Positions 14,625-27,307 of a stretch of 64,000 nucleotides of DNA are shown in pieces (within the stretch, counting starts at the first letter, position 1; each line of letters starts with the position of its first letter). This DNA comes from Plantago major. Taxonomy: Eukaryota > Streptophyta > Magnoliopsida > Lamiales > Plantaginaceae. The DNA is taken from contig JAIFAC010000036.1 in the NCBI GenBank assembly GCA_026545765.1, forward strand, positions 186,001 through 250,000. The letters run 5' to 3'. The position numbers were made by a program, and so were the translations under genes. The notes below the pieces were generated by a model that saw only the letters and a program-made list of their open reading frames with translations, had not been told where the DNA came from and searched no databases.

Positions 14625-15324
14625 GGGGCCGTGAGAATGAAACGTGAGAGTGGAACCTGTATGCTACTCTTAGGGATTCTTTAATCTGAAGTTCTCAGTT
14701 TCAAGTCATTCTCCCTGATGAGGATACATGTAGGATAGGAATCAAACATTCGTTCAAAACTACTGTTCAAATTTAATCAATGGGAACTGTGCATAGCTTG
14801 AAAGGGAAAGAAATAATTACATTTCTTTTACTGTCTATATCGAACATACATTACTATATGTGTAAATGATATCCAGATGTTATAATCTACTGTAGTTCCC
14901 GAGCAAGTCTTCGGGACATTTTTTAAAATGATGGGAGAATCGTATCACTAAATAATGTGAGTGTGATATACAGTTGGCTGAGAGTTACATGATTGTATTA
15001 GAAAAATCATGAATTTTACAAAAATTTGACTTTCGGAAAACCTTCAGAGTTTCGACATGCTGACAGTTAGTCTATGGGTTCAAATCTAAATGTCGTGTAG
15101 ATCTTCTGGCATTTTTAACCATGGTAAACATATTTTGTTAAAATAATATTCTTAGAAATAGGATGAGTCAACATCAATTTCTTAAGATCAAATACTTGCT
15201 TTACAAATTAAAGTTTGGTGAATCGTCGTAATTTATCTCGAGATATAATTATCACGGTCTTACAACGATCATTCCTTATTAACACCAGTACATGGCATTT
15301 GGCTATAGCTTCATTTTAACTTCC
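14625..15324. other. Intergenic spacer between convergent genes
   Basis: Lies between the 3' ends of the SMP-domain gene and the alpha-galactosidase gene and should hold both 3' UTRs. It is AT-rich, and no other gene or repeat was recognised. Confidence 0.5.
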
Positions 15325-18300
15325 TCATTTCGGAGACAGAACATACATTTTGCAGTCATGGGAAGCCACACTAGCTGAGATTTGTCCTTCCTTTGTGTGA
15401 CTTGAATGCTGCAGACAAAGAAAACACAAGGCGCATGTGATATACTGTGAATATATTAGAATTCACAACAGATTCAGAGAAACAGAGCTGAAAGAAAGGT
15501 CGATCCATCCATATTGTTGTGTTGACAGTAGCTTACCTCCCACAAGTCTCGTGCATGCACGACTGTTGTTGAATTGAAACCAATGTCGGACCAATGAGCA
15601 GTAATTGTGGCTTCTGAAGATCCTCTGTTCCAAAGCAAAAGAGCGAATCTACCTCCACTAAGCGGTCCACCCCAAACCTGTATTAGAATAACATGTAATA
15701 TGATGTCCGTATTATGGCAGGATTGCATTTTGTTGAAGCGTTGGCCTGTCATGCAAACTAAGTGCGACATTGATTTGCATGTTTTGACCAATTTCCTCTT
15801 ATCTTCATTAGGAAACAAACTTGAGCTTTGAGCAATGGTGGAAGGTGCAGTTTTGGTATGACCATAGCGGGGTATCTATGATAAATTGATAATGGCCAAA
15901 TAAACATTGGCTGGCTGGGTTGTCAGTGAGCTGTTAAAAGGGGCTGTTCTTCAAATGAAGGGACGAGTACATTTACTATTTAGTGAATAGATATTGAGAA
16001 TAGATTATGCAGACAAACCTCCAGGTTGTCTCCATATTTATTGATCTTTTTCCCTTGGACACCAAGTGTATCTGTTTTCAAGATCAAATTACATGTAAGA
16101 AAACAGTACTTCATTTGTGATTTCTCTTGTACTCTTTAGTACAAACTTACCCTGGTTAACTGCAATGACTTCATTATTGCTTAGTAATGCTAGAGTCCCA
16201 CTGTCCATTGACCTAACGTCACATCCAATGAGCAGAGGTGCCTAATCCAGCAAACATAACAAAACACAGTGTAGCTGAAATAGTGAAATTCATCTTATAA
16301 AGTATATACTACTTACTTTAGCTAATGCCCATATGCTGAAATGTGATCGATATTCTTGGAAGGACATGCCACCATTTCCAACTTCTAGCATGTCAGGATC
16401 TATCAAAATCATGATAAAGGGAAATCATGAGTAAGAGTTGAAGTAAAATATGGGGTGATGGCAGCCAAAAACCAATAAAGAGTTTGCAACTTCAGATTTT
16501 TTCTGAAGTGCTAGTATTTTTTAGGGGAATTCAGAGCCAAAATCTTTGTAAACATTGACAAGCTTCTGAAATAACGATAGAGCTATCAAAGTAGACCGGT
16601 CATACCATTCCATCCACCTGGTCCAGCATAAGATGCCCACATATCATTTTTATCTGCTTTATCAATCATGCTGGCAAAGTAGAATAGAATCAGAGATATA
16701 ACTAAAGTTTGTGACAAAAGAACACTGGTTTAGCATGAGATCAAGTTGATGCCCAGTAAGTAACAGACAAAATAATACCCAATATGTCTTATCTGTAGCC
16801 ATTTTAAGATCTTCATATAGAACTAGATAAAATCTGAAGCTATGAGAAATGGTTTTCTTGTTTCAGTCTATTTATTTTTTAAATTCTTTTGCAACTGACA
16901 AATCATGTATGCATGCGTTTGAGAATTAAAATGGATTCCATCAAATGCTAAATCCAAGTTTTATAAATAAACTCGTATCATCCAACAAATTGCTCAATCT
17001 AAGGAACTCATGATTTATTTGTGGAACTACTTTTTTCCCTTTAACTATGTTACTATACGGTGTTGAACCTTCCGAGCACATATTAAGTCTAAAGCAATGA
17101 TCTAACAGGAATTTTCATGTTTTTAATAATTAGTTTAATATGAGAATTCCCTTCTGAATAAGTTTGAAGTTGATGATTCACCTGCTCCAGTCATCACTTA
17201 TATCTCCAGTTGTTCTCCAACTGTTCCCGACAGACTTGGCCCATGTTGCAGGATCTTCTTGCCCCCTGTAATTTGTATCATCATAATTAAAATAATAACA
17301 TGCAGTTATGTGAATATATTAGTAAAAGGCTACAAGCCCTCTTCAACGAAAGCTCATTTAGACATCAATCAAACATGAAAACCCACTGGCATTATGATGA
17401 CTAATAATGCATACGTGGTGTAGTCATATACCATAACATTGTCATTTATGGTAAGCACATGGACATTATAAGTACACTGTAGATTAGTCATGGTTTGAGA
17501 TCTAGGGAAATGGCTTACCATTCACACATAGAGAAGAAGATGGACCTCCCAGAATTTAGTAAAGCCTTTGCCATCACAGGATACCTAGTTGAGAAGAAAT
17601 AAACACACTGCAACATTATATTTAAAATGATGGTTAAATTCACTTAAGCAAGGAAACAATTATACCTTTCCTTAGCGCTGATACCGTTGTTGTTACAATT
17701 GTCATACTTCAAGTAATCAACTCCCTGTTTTAAACAATAAATTGGCAATGAATAAACTAGTCGATATTTTGCAAGTGCACCTACAAAAAACACAAGCCTA
17801 CCCATGAAGCAAACGTTTTTGCATCTTGTTCTTCATGTCCTAAGGACCCAGGCATTTGTTTGCTGCATGTCTGAACTCTGCAAATTAAGGAAAGCCAAAA
17901 GAATAAATGAAGCTGGATGAAGCATCCTGATGTCACTTCTTCCATGCTCGTGCAACTTGTGTCAATTTTTTTGGTTGTTAATTTCCAGTTTTTGTGTTCT
18001 CTGAAACATGTTGTCTTAATATGAGTTGAAGTCAAACAGTATTACCCTGCATCAGAGTAAATTCCAAGCTTTAATCCCTTTCCATGAACATAATCTGCCA
18101 GCGCTTTGATTCCAGAAGGAAATGTAGCAGCTTTTGCAACCAAATTCCCCTGTAATTCAAATTCATATACGTTTAGCACGAAGCATATGGACTTCACAAG
18201 TGCTTACTTATATGAAATGTCTTCCAGCACGTAAATCCTGGAATAAGCTTGACCTATCTGCTTGGTACACTGTGGGTTGGATGAAATATAATCTTTTCTT

Positions 18301-19505
18301 CTAGAAACGATTACTAACATTTAATAGTCTTGTCTTGCTAAATAAGATTCTGGCTACAGGGTCATATGGTTAATCGATTAACTTTTAAACAATGATAGAG
18401 ACAAACAAGTGGTGACAAAAGAGTGCAATTTCCATCAAAACAAAGTTAATGATTAACCAAGTTAAATTTTATTTTACGAAAAACAAGAAGGAACTAAATT
18501 CAAATTACATGGACAAACAAGTGGTGACAAAAGAATGTATCAAATTCCACAAAATCCATATAGAGAAGTCAACCACCAGATACTAACATGATATATTGAC
18601 AGTGACTTCCATCTTACTGTGTTGAAAAACTGACAAAACGAGGTAACAAAACATGATGCATACCTTAGAATCTCTGTCTTGTTCCGCCCAACAATCATCT
18701 GAAAGACAAGATGAAAAAAGAAAAAAAAACACTCAACAAAACAAGTGATGTGCAGAACCAAACTCCATGAGAGTCAAGATATTGGGGGCTGATTTGTAAA
18801 CTGAAATTTGAAACTGGTTCTCTAGTGGCTTGGCTTGAAGATGATTAACCTTAACAAAAACGTTTTCTATCTATATTTCCTTTAGGAGCATTCAGTAAAT
18901 CCCATTCTTCAGGAAGAATCATGTAGTCCGTTTAGAACTTCATATTACCCTCCTGAACCATATGAATGGAAAAAGAAAAGTTAAACATACCAAGGTTAAC
19001 ATACTCATATCCAAGTCCAGCAAGGCCAGTTGACACAATTGCATCAGCTGTCAAAAGACCAGACACACCATTAGGCTCCTGATGGATACACGTAATATGG
19101 ACATTCCTAACTGCACATATTAAAATACATTTATTAAAATGAGGAAAAGTAGGAAGTCTATGTCACCTGTTTCCCTAATCAGCTTCTCATCAAGGTTGCA
19201 CTGAAAGTGATTCCAGCTGTTCCATCTAAAGAGTACAGAGACAATACAGAGCAATCATGTCTTACTTTCAGTAATCCGATTTCCAAACGAAGAACAAAAA
19301 GCAAAACTCCTCAAACCAGCAAGAAATCTTACCCCATCTGAGGAGTTAGGCCGAGTCCATTTTCCGAAACCTTCTTCTGTGGCCGGTGCACCCGTAAATC
19401 ATCCACCACCCTCATCTGTCGAGCACACGTAGCCATCCCATTGAACCAGACGGCCCATAACGCAACAATCACTATTAATCCATTAGAAGAACACATCCCA
19501 CCCAT
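15325..19505 (-). CDS. Alpha-galactosidase, GH27, 15 exons, complete
   Basis: Hydrolyses terminal alpha-1,6-galactose from raffinose-family oligosaccharides, galactomannans and galactolipids; plant forms act in the wall, apoplast or vacuole. The start codon at 19505-19503 opens a hydrophobic signal peptide ([18 protein letters not shown]) before the GH27 opening [15 protein letters not shown]. The catalytic nucleophile is the Asp of YLKYDNC (exon 7, about 17.70 kb). The acid/base is the Asp of [12 protein letters not shown] (exon 9, about 17.20 kb). DDCW, SDAGVQTC, CEWG and [12 protein letters not shown] are also present. The first two exons are 19333-19505 and 19167-19225. The penultimate exon reads [19 protein letters not shown], and the last (15325-15408) ends YVLSPK-stop. 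All splice phases agree and no frameshift was found, so the gene is intact. Which plant paralogue it is (acid or alkaline use, wall or vacuole) cannot be told by eye. Confidence 0.95.
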
Positions 19506-20869
19506 ATTTTAATTTAAACGACCCTGAACCTTTTACGACCAAGGAGCTGAAGTGAAGTAACCAAGTAAGAGAGTGTTATACTTATAAGGAGCTCGCTTAT
19601 ATATACACAGTGGGATAGCAAAAGAGATATAGATAGAGAAACGTGACAATCCAGCTAGGAAAAAGTATAGACTGACTGAGTACACAGTGAGAGATTCTGA
19701 CACAAGCTGGACCGCTTAAGAAACAACGTGTATACCAAGGCAAAGTCTTTCAATTACAATTACAGATACAATACACATTAAAAGAAAAAGGCATTATTGA
19801 CTTGAGTTCAGTCTACAATTGGTAAAAGCATGATGTCAAATCCTAATTCCTACCCACCCCTTTTCACCAGAATTTAATGTGGTCCGTGTGAAGTAGACGA
19901 AATTACTCATTATTCTACTACGACAAGAAGCAGTGATAATGAAGAATAAATCATAAATTCACAATGAGTTACATACAACTAGAACAAAAACCCACAAAAA
20001 GGGACACTTTCGTACCATGTGGATGGGAAATCTTCTGAGTCACGCAGTAGCAATCTTGTCTTCATCAACAATCCAAGATAATAAAACCGAATAATTGAAT
20101 AATTTGACTGCAAACGCGTGAGTGACCCATGCGTTTTGTCACCATACGGCATTTTTAACCCCAAAAATTCGTTCTTTTCCGAGTTTTTCCCATGGGTTGG
20201 TTTTGCTGCGACGCAAAAGGTTGTTAATCGGCGTCACTTTTAGCGGTTTCGTACAGCAATTTAGCTGCTGAGCTATAACAAACACACAGGAGAAGCCACT
20301 AGAGGGGTGATAATACATTAGAGCTCGAACCGAAATTGGGAACCAGCTGTGATGAGGAAATACCTGGTGCTGGAAATGCAGACAAAATTGCAATCGGTGA
20401 TGACGAGAGCTTCTTCAATTCATCGGTTGGGAGTCATCTTCATTGCCGTAATTTGGAATTCGCAGTAACATTTTTCTGATTTTTCTTCTTCATTTCTACC
20501 ATGGCTGTAACTGGAACCTGGGTCCTGGAGGATATGAATGGTTCCAATATGGGGGGGGGGGAAGGAAACATCGTGCATGTGGTAATTGCACATGCTCCAA
20601 TCACATGACAACGGTTCAGTTTTAACTTTTACTACAATGTAATTTAATTTCGAAAATAATTAATCTCAAACTGTAATTCGAATTAAAGTTAATTTCGTTG
20701 ATTGTGAAAAAATTAAAACTGAACGTCTGATCTGTGAGGTAGAGTATATATAATGGAGACAATCATTATTGAAATGTTTATACTCTTGTCATATTCAATT
20801 TGTTTCAGTGTGTTAGAATTTGGACAACAAAACATAGCTCATAAACTAGCCCGGAGGCCCGACTAAGGA
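19506..20869. other. Upstream region of alpha-galactosidase
   Basis: Apart from the TATA box this is non-coding sequence. It includes a poly(G) run near 20550-20561. Short reading frames on the minus strand have no recognisable similarity. The region ends at the poly(T) that marks the LINE 3' end. Confidence 0.45.
19595..19605 (-). promoter_or_regulatory. TATA box of alpha-galactosidase
   Basis: Read on the minus strand this is TATATATAAGC, about 90 bases upstream of the ATG. That spacing suits a core promoter with a leader of about 60 bases. Inferred from motif and position only. Confidence 0.55.
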
Positions 20870-22620
20870 TTTTTTTTTTTTTTTGGGTAAGAAAAGACGT
20901 TCAGTCCTCGGACTATATCAAAATCATAAAAAGGTACAACTTGGCTTTGAGGATCGTTCCAAAGAACATTCTCGGTCATATCAAGACTAGCTAACTTAGC
21001 AAGCTTATCCGCAACTAAATTACAAAGTCTATTAATCCACACAAAACTAGTAGTCCAAGGCATATGTAATAGCTTTTGACAATCTTCCACTGAAGATGAT
21101 AAGGCCGGTTCCGAGTTTAAAACCAAGTCGCCTGTGATTAGCTTGAAAGCTTCCAAAGAATCTGTTTCAACAGCTAATTTATGATATCTCCGTTCCCAAG
21201 CCATTTCTAGCCTAAGTTTGATGGCCATCAATTCTGTTGCAGTTACCGACATTGTCGGGATACGAGAAGTAAAGCCCCCCAAGCTAACTCCCTGTGTGAT
21301 CCCGAAGAACACCTCCGACGCCACCTCGATTCTCCTGGCTAAACACACTTCCATCCACATTTAGCTTAGTCCATCCCTCATCCGTCTTTTGCCATTTTGT
21401 AACCACGCATTTCGAATTCTTCTTCGAAACAGAGGACTGCAGGTTAGAGCTTAATCTCTTTATCTGGAAAATAGTAGACCCCACTGCTTCTTCAACATGT
21501 CGAAAGACCCAAGAGTTTCTTGCCTTCCAAAGATGCCACGAGGTCGAAACAGAGACCCACTTCCATGTTATTTCAAGCATTTCACTGCAATCAATAGTAG
21601 ATTGAAGGATATTATGTTTGATCCAAGATTCAAACTTCCGCAAGATAAAATTTTGCAAATCACTTGGCGACAAAAGCTTCTTCCATACAGTCATGGCAGT
21701 CGGACAATCTCTCCAGATACGTAAAACAGTTTCATCATCCTCATAACATACAGAACACACAACAAATTGAGCAAGATTGCGTTTCAAACGCAGCTCATTT
21801 GTTGCCAATCTTCCCAGAACCGCTAACTTAGAGAAAATGTTCCAGTTTGTTATCAGAACTCGCCTTCCAAATCCAGCCCATTTAGATTTAGTACTTGTGG
21901 TTCAAAGGTAAGTTTTTCGCAGCATGATAAGTCGACTGGCACGTGAAAATGCCATTAGCATTTTCGTTCCAAAGCAGCAAGTCTGCAGAATCCCGTAATT
22001 GGATATGAAAAATTTCGATCCTGTCCCTGAGTTGTTGAGGGATAAATGACCGGAGATTAGAGAGATTCCAGAGCCCGTCTTCATCAATCAATCCATACAG
22101 CTTAATGCCTGCTTCAGTAGGAGATATCTGGACTCCTTTATCACGTAATGGCCCAAAGCCTAGCCAATTGTCATGCCTAAACAAGATACTCTGCCCATCA
22201 CCTATCTGCCATCGTAGGAAAGGTTTGATAAGCTCGACACATCGACAGACCCTTCCAAGTTGCGCTATCACCGTCGAGACCTATAGCTAAGGAGAACAAG
22301 ATTCTTCAAGTATTTTGCTCGAACCACCTTCCATATCAGATCCTCTTTATGAAAATTCTCTAAGCCAACTTCGAGAGCAATGCTTCATTAGTTTCTCTCG
22401 CATAACGAATTCCTAGCGCCCAATTTTGATAAAGTAACTGTCTTCCAACCAACTAAATGGAGCTTTTTCTTTTCAATATCCGTCGACCAGAGAAAATCAT
22501 GATTTATTTTGTCTAGCTTTTCACAAACATGCTTCGGCAGCCAGTTTGCTTGCATACCATAGATTGGATTATTAAGAATGGGATATCGTTGATATAATGT
22601 ATGTCGGTCTGCATAACTTT
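20870..22620 (-). mobile_element. 5'-truncated LINE (non-LTR retrotransposon), degenerate
   Basis: The 3' portion of a plant L1-type LINE, read right to left. It starts with the end of the reverse transcriptase region near 22560-22400 (QANWLPKHVCEKLDKIN then HLVGWKTVTLSKLG). Next come a linker with WQIGDGQSILFRHDNWLG (22271-21888), a zf-RVT-like segment with CSVCYEDDETVLRIWRDCP (21808 down) and an RNase H domain with WTKLNVDGS and LAVETDSLEAFKLI (to about 20920). A poly(T) on the plus strand at 20870-20884 is the element's poly(A) tail. Several frameshifts and stops divide the ORF. The endonuclease and most of the RT are missing, as is usual for truncated copies. The 5' boundary is approximate and no target duplication was confirmed. 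Confidence 0.85.
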
Positions 22621-22925
22621 CTTATAGGATAAGTAAGTCTCACGACTATATAGCACATCCTTTGTCCCGGGAATATATTTTCACTTTAACTTTCTCATTC
22701 AAACTTTTTTAACTTTGATTATGAATTAATCTTAAACCGCAAATGTAAAATGTTCCGTTAAACTAAACAATGAAACTGTAGGATATAAGAAAGAAAGAAA
22801 TGAAAGAAAAATATGGTTTTTATCCCCAATCCAGAAAAAAAATCCACCCATGTAACTGTGACCCATGGCCCATGAAATTGAGCCCATATTAGAGTGAAGG
22901 ACTCTAAGACTCTAATTAGTGACTA

Positions 22926-23175
22926 CTCCCTCCATCCCGCAGAACTTCGTACATTTGCCATTTTTAGCCGTCCCACAGAACTTCATACATTACTAAAAAA
23001 GGAAGCTACCCACACCTAACAAATAATAAACAATTTCAACTTTACACTCAAATTACACAATTTGCCATTGAAATTACCCACTTCTTCTATATTCTATCAT
23101 TACTTTAACTTTTCGCATAAAATCACAACTAACCCTAATGTAAGCTTCTCCTATTTTATGAGTATGACTCTTTTA
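22926..23175. mobile_element. Stowaway-like MITE, family A copy 1
   Basis: Begins CTCCCTCCATCCCGCAGAAC after TA, the standard Tc1/mariner MITE terminus in plants. Its body is shared with 53810-54070: GCCATTTTTAGCCGTCCCA, AAAAAAGGAAGCTA, TTCTATATTCTATCATTAC, ACTTTTCGCATAAAA. The right terminus is eroded. Confidence 0.75.
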
Positions 23176-23804
23176 AGTCTTTGTAAAAAGATAAATTAAC
23201 AAAACATAAAAACATATTACATGTAATGACCCAAAGTTTCACATAGCCAGATGAAGAATGATGCTCATATCTCATGGTCATACTAACAAAATGCACATTT
23301 CTTTTTGAAAACCCTCCATAAGAACTTCAACGTTATTATCATTTGCAGTTAATCTTAAAGCAATGTGACCAAGAAAAAATTTCAAGGTCTTGCATTTAAC
23401 GAGGATAAAATGCATGGGAAAGATCGATGTATGTTCTTCATTCATATACGAAATGGCGATAAAGATGCAGGTTTACACGACATTATAATGACCAACACGC
23501 CACCCATAAAGCATGCTCTGACCAATTTAATAATTGAATTCTAATATCTAAACAAATAAGTTAGTTTGCCAGCTAATCAATCTACTAAATAAATTCATAA
23601 AATCAAATTAATTATCAGTTAGTTTATCGAGTTTAAATATAACTTAAATCTCGAATTTTAATAGCAACATTTGAAAAAAAAAATACATTTTAATTAATAA
23701 AATATTATTTTAAAAGTATTCACAGAGAAAATTAAATAATTTTGATTTTTAGGCTGGATTGTTGTAAATTAGATTTCCACCCCTCTAACTTTGAAAAACC
23801 CAGA

Positions 23805-23837
23805 GCTGCTGCTGCTTCTTCTTCTTCTTCTTCTTCA
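23805..23837 (+). repeat. GCT/CTT triplet tract in 5' UTR
   Basis: A run of GCT then CTT triplets ending about 33 bases before the metallophosphoesterase ATG. CT-rich leaders are common in plant housekeeping genes. Confidence 0.7.
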
Positions 23838-23870
23838 CTGAGGTCTGAGCTCGGATTTCTCCGAAGTTGA

Positions 23871-26751
23871 ATGGCAGCAACATGCTTCTACTCCAATTGC
23901 ATCGCATTATCACAACACCGCCGCAATTTCATTTCCAGCTCCACCACAAACCGATTCAATTTCCGCCGGAGAATCATCGCTCATAACACGCCCATGATTT
24001 CCCAACCTAGTGCCGAGGCTGTAGGAACCAAAATCTTCGTCGTGTCTGATCTGCACACAGATTACCCTGATAACATGGATTGTCAACTCTGCCGACAAAT
24101 CCCAACCCGTTCTTCTAGTTGCCGGCGATGTGGCGGAGACCTATGACAATTTTGTCCTCACCATGTCACTGCTCAGGGACAAGTTTCAACACGTCTTTTT
24201 TGTGCCTGGTAACCATGATCTTTGGCTTCGTAGGGACAAAATCGATTTTGTAAGCTCTATTCTTCTTCCTTTCCTAATTTAAGTTCCTTTTTCTGTCATG
24301 GAACTTTGATGTATGGATTTTGGATATTGATATACTATACTGCTAGATGATAATGCTTTATATGCTTACATTTTTGTATATGGCTGATGAGCTCTGTGCA
24401 TATTTATGTTGGAACGTTTAATCGAATTGATATTTATGTCTGCTTTCTTGTTAAGTCGGGGTCTCTGGATAAGCTTGATAAGTTGCTTGATGCATGCCGG
24501 AGAATAGGAGGAAACAAAACCGAGCATAGTTGATGGTTTGGGTCTTATCCCATTGTACTCTTGGTATCACGAGGTAATACGTGCTCTTCAGCCTCTGGAT
24601 TTGATCAATGCTTTGTTGTTGGTTGGTCTGAAGTGCTAATTTATCGGCAATTTTTCTGACTTTCTTTCAGAGCTTTGATGTGGAGAAGGATATCACTGGG
24701 GTTCGTGATTCCGTCCCTGGAGATGGTGATTAACTTTCTTTCTCCTTGTAAGGATTTCAGATTCTGTCTTACTGGACAGCAATGCCTATTCATATTTCTA
24801 CATATACTGCAGTACTGATTTAAGTTTGTATAGTCTGTGAAACAAATATGTACTTTCTGGCGACATTTTTCTCAATTAAGCACATCACAACCAATTGTCT
24901 TTCCAGATTGTAGTTGGCTGAAATGTCATGAACATTAACCTGAACAGAAGTCACTAGATGTGTAGGCATAAGTATAGGATAATTGCCCATCTCTGTGTAA
25001 TTATAGAAGCAATCACGCTTCTGAATCCTACAACATTCTATGAGTTAAATGTCTCTTGGTGAAGTGTAGGCATGTAAGGACTATCACGTATGCAGTTGGC
25101 CTGATGGGTTTCAAAATGGAGATACTTCCCTTGCAACGTACTTTGATTCTTTGAATGATGAGAACTGGCACAAAATCCAAGAGATACAGAAGACTTGCAA
25201 TGATATAATATCATTCTCTCACTTTGTTCCAAGGTCAGTGAATAAACTTCCTGAGCTTTTGTTGTTCTGATTTTGCTGGTTGCTTATCCATATCCAATTA
25301 CAGCTTGCTGTTAGCAAGGATCATTAGCAACAATAGCTATATCAATTTGAATGCTAGACTTGATTAGTTGATTACTAATTCATGCCAAAGGCCTACTTGG
25401 TGGGATAAAACAAAGTTATATATGCAGAAAGGTCAGAGTGTGCTATAATACAAGAACCTCACTGATGATTATCTAATGAAAATTGATCTGCAGGCAAGAG
25501 CTTTGCCCAGAAAAAAGAATGCTTTTCTATCCTAACCTTCCAAAAATTATTGGATCCAACTATCTCGAGAGCAGAATAAGATCCATACATGGGGCTGAAG
25601 GAAAGGTGTCTGCTTGTCATGTCTTTGGTCACACCCATTTCTGCTGGGATACTATCGTTGATGGGATCAGGTAATTTGAATTACTCAACACGGGGTTGAT
25701 AATCACTTATCTTATATTGCGATTATGGTGATCATTTGCATCTAGTAGATCATTTATTCTCAAATTTTCAGGAAGAATAGTAAGAAGGGCTTTTCTAAAA
25801 GAAAGATAACTGGGTGGGAATTCTTCCTGATCTTTAATGTATCCTTGGGCCTGTCTAGTAGTTTGAAGATATGTAAGATTAACCTGCATTACAGCCAGCC
25901 TTTCATCGTGGTCAAATGCCTGGAACTTTTTTGTAATCAGGAAGTTAGGTGGAATGAATTTGAAAGAGATGACTGTCAAAGCTCAGGGCTAACTTTCAGG
26001 CTTAATTAAATATCATTACCATCACTATGGAACTTGAAAGAGATCACTGCCAAAGCTCAGGGCTAACTTTCAGGCTTTATTAAATACCATTACCATCACT
26101 ATGGAACTTCTTAAAAGGATCTAGATGCAGAGCATAAGCTTCAATCTTCTCAAAAGAATGTCTATCAAATACTATAATATTGATATACTTCTTGCCCCCA
26201 TATCTTTGACCCCCTACTCTCTGACTGTATACCGTGAATCTATGATATTGGCCGTATTCTCTTTGATCTGTGCTAAGCACAATAATCTTTTGATTAGACT
26301 TTCCATCAGGGCTTCTTGAGCCTTCTGGGGTTCCTAGTTGTGGTATTACCGTATTAGGTACTGATGCAACGTCTGAAAAGTTATTCCCAACTTTGGAGTT
26401 GCAAATGTATACATGCCTTAGTGGTCAATGTGTTATGATACTTACACACCTCTTTGTCAAGAGAATACGTGACAAGAGCACATCTCTCTTGCGAAGTTCA
26501 ACGAATATGGCGTGCTTACAAACCAAAGTGCTTGCAGATATGTGCAGGCACCCCTAGCTTATCCCAGGGAGCGAAATAGGAGAATGAACGGAGGGGAAGA
26601 CTGGCTGCCATTTTGTGTTTATTCAGGCGGTTATCTTGCAGACTCATTCTCTCCGTGTTACTGGTCCGACTATTACTCCATCAACCCGAGAACACCTGAA
26701 GTCACCCAGCTTGCTCCATGGGTTGCCAGGTTCTATTCTCGAACACAGTGA
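23871..26751 (+). CDS. Calcineurin-like metallophosphoesterase
   Basis: A metal-dependent phosphoesterase of the plant calcineurin-like family; the substrate is unknown. Exons: 23871-24249, 24456-24573, 24671-24725, 25070-25233, 25494-25670 and 26538-26751. The metal-binding motifs appear in order: SDLHTD and AGDVAE (exon 1), GNHDLWLR (exon 1) and FGHTHFCWDT (exon 5). The C-terminus reads WLPFCVYSGGYLADSF and ends FYSRTQ-stop. The leading 45 residues are basic and serine-rich (RRNFISSSTTNRFNFRRR), so an organelle transit peptide is possible. Three small indels break the frame: 2 nt missing near 24081 (after NMDW), 2 nt missing near 24508-24513, and 1 extra nt near 24707. With these allowed for, all splice phases agree and the product is about 369 aa. 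Sequencing error is the likeliest cause; a recent pseudogene is the alternative. Confidence 0.85.
25962..26109. repeat. 74-bp perfect-length tandem duplication in intron 5
   Basis: Units 25962-26035 and 26036-26109 abut and differ at only about four positions. Both contain AAAGCTCAGGGCTAACTTTC and ATTACCATCACTATGGAACTT. This is a recent tandem duplication in an intron of about 870 bp. Confidence 0.9.
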
Positions 26752-27307
26752 TCTGTTCCATATTGCCTGTCCTTTGTTTAGTAGCTACATGGTTAAGGAA
26801 ATCCGAGCGATTCTGTATTCGACATGTACAATTTGCCGGTTTCAACCATCAAAGTTGAGGCTTATCAAAATGTTGTATGTAAACCACAAAATGATGCCAT
26901 TACCATAATACAAATGTTCTTTGTTGTATTAGGAGTGGTAGGTATTCTTTACAGTTATTTTCTAAGTACAAATATTTGCGGACTCCTTCGAGGCAGAAGC
27001 CATGTTAAAACTGAAGTTTAACATGATCTAATGGCAGCAGCATTCTTTGTAACAGACTAACAGGGAACCTTCATTTGAAGGCCGCAATGTGGAACACATA
27101 CACGTTTTGATCGAACAAGTACTTTCGCAAAAACGTCTGCGATCTCTCATAGTGATAACTAAAGATACAAGTTCCTCGAAAACATTACATTCATGACTTA
27201 AGTGTTCAACACCATTACAGAACATAAGTATGATCATAAACACACAGATCGACACATAACATGAGGAGTCTTACTTATTCACCATTACAAAGAACACACA
27301 AAAAGAA
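26752..27307. other. Spacer between convergent genes
   Basis: Non-coding, expected to hold the 3' UTRs of the metallophosphoesterase (+) and aquaporin (-) genes. No further feature seen. Confidence 0.5.

Larger units (their letters stand above)
22621..23870. other. Intergenic, promoter of the metallophosphoesterase gene
   Basis: Strongly AT-rich, with one Stowaway-like MITE (22926-23175) and a GCTGCTTCTTCTT-type triplet run at 23805-23837 in the probable 5' UTR. No other gene seen. Confidence 0.5.
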
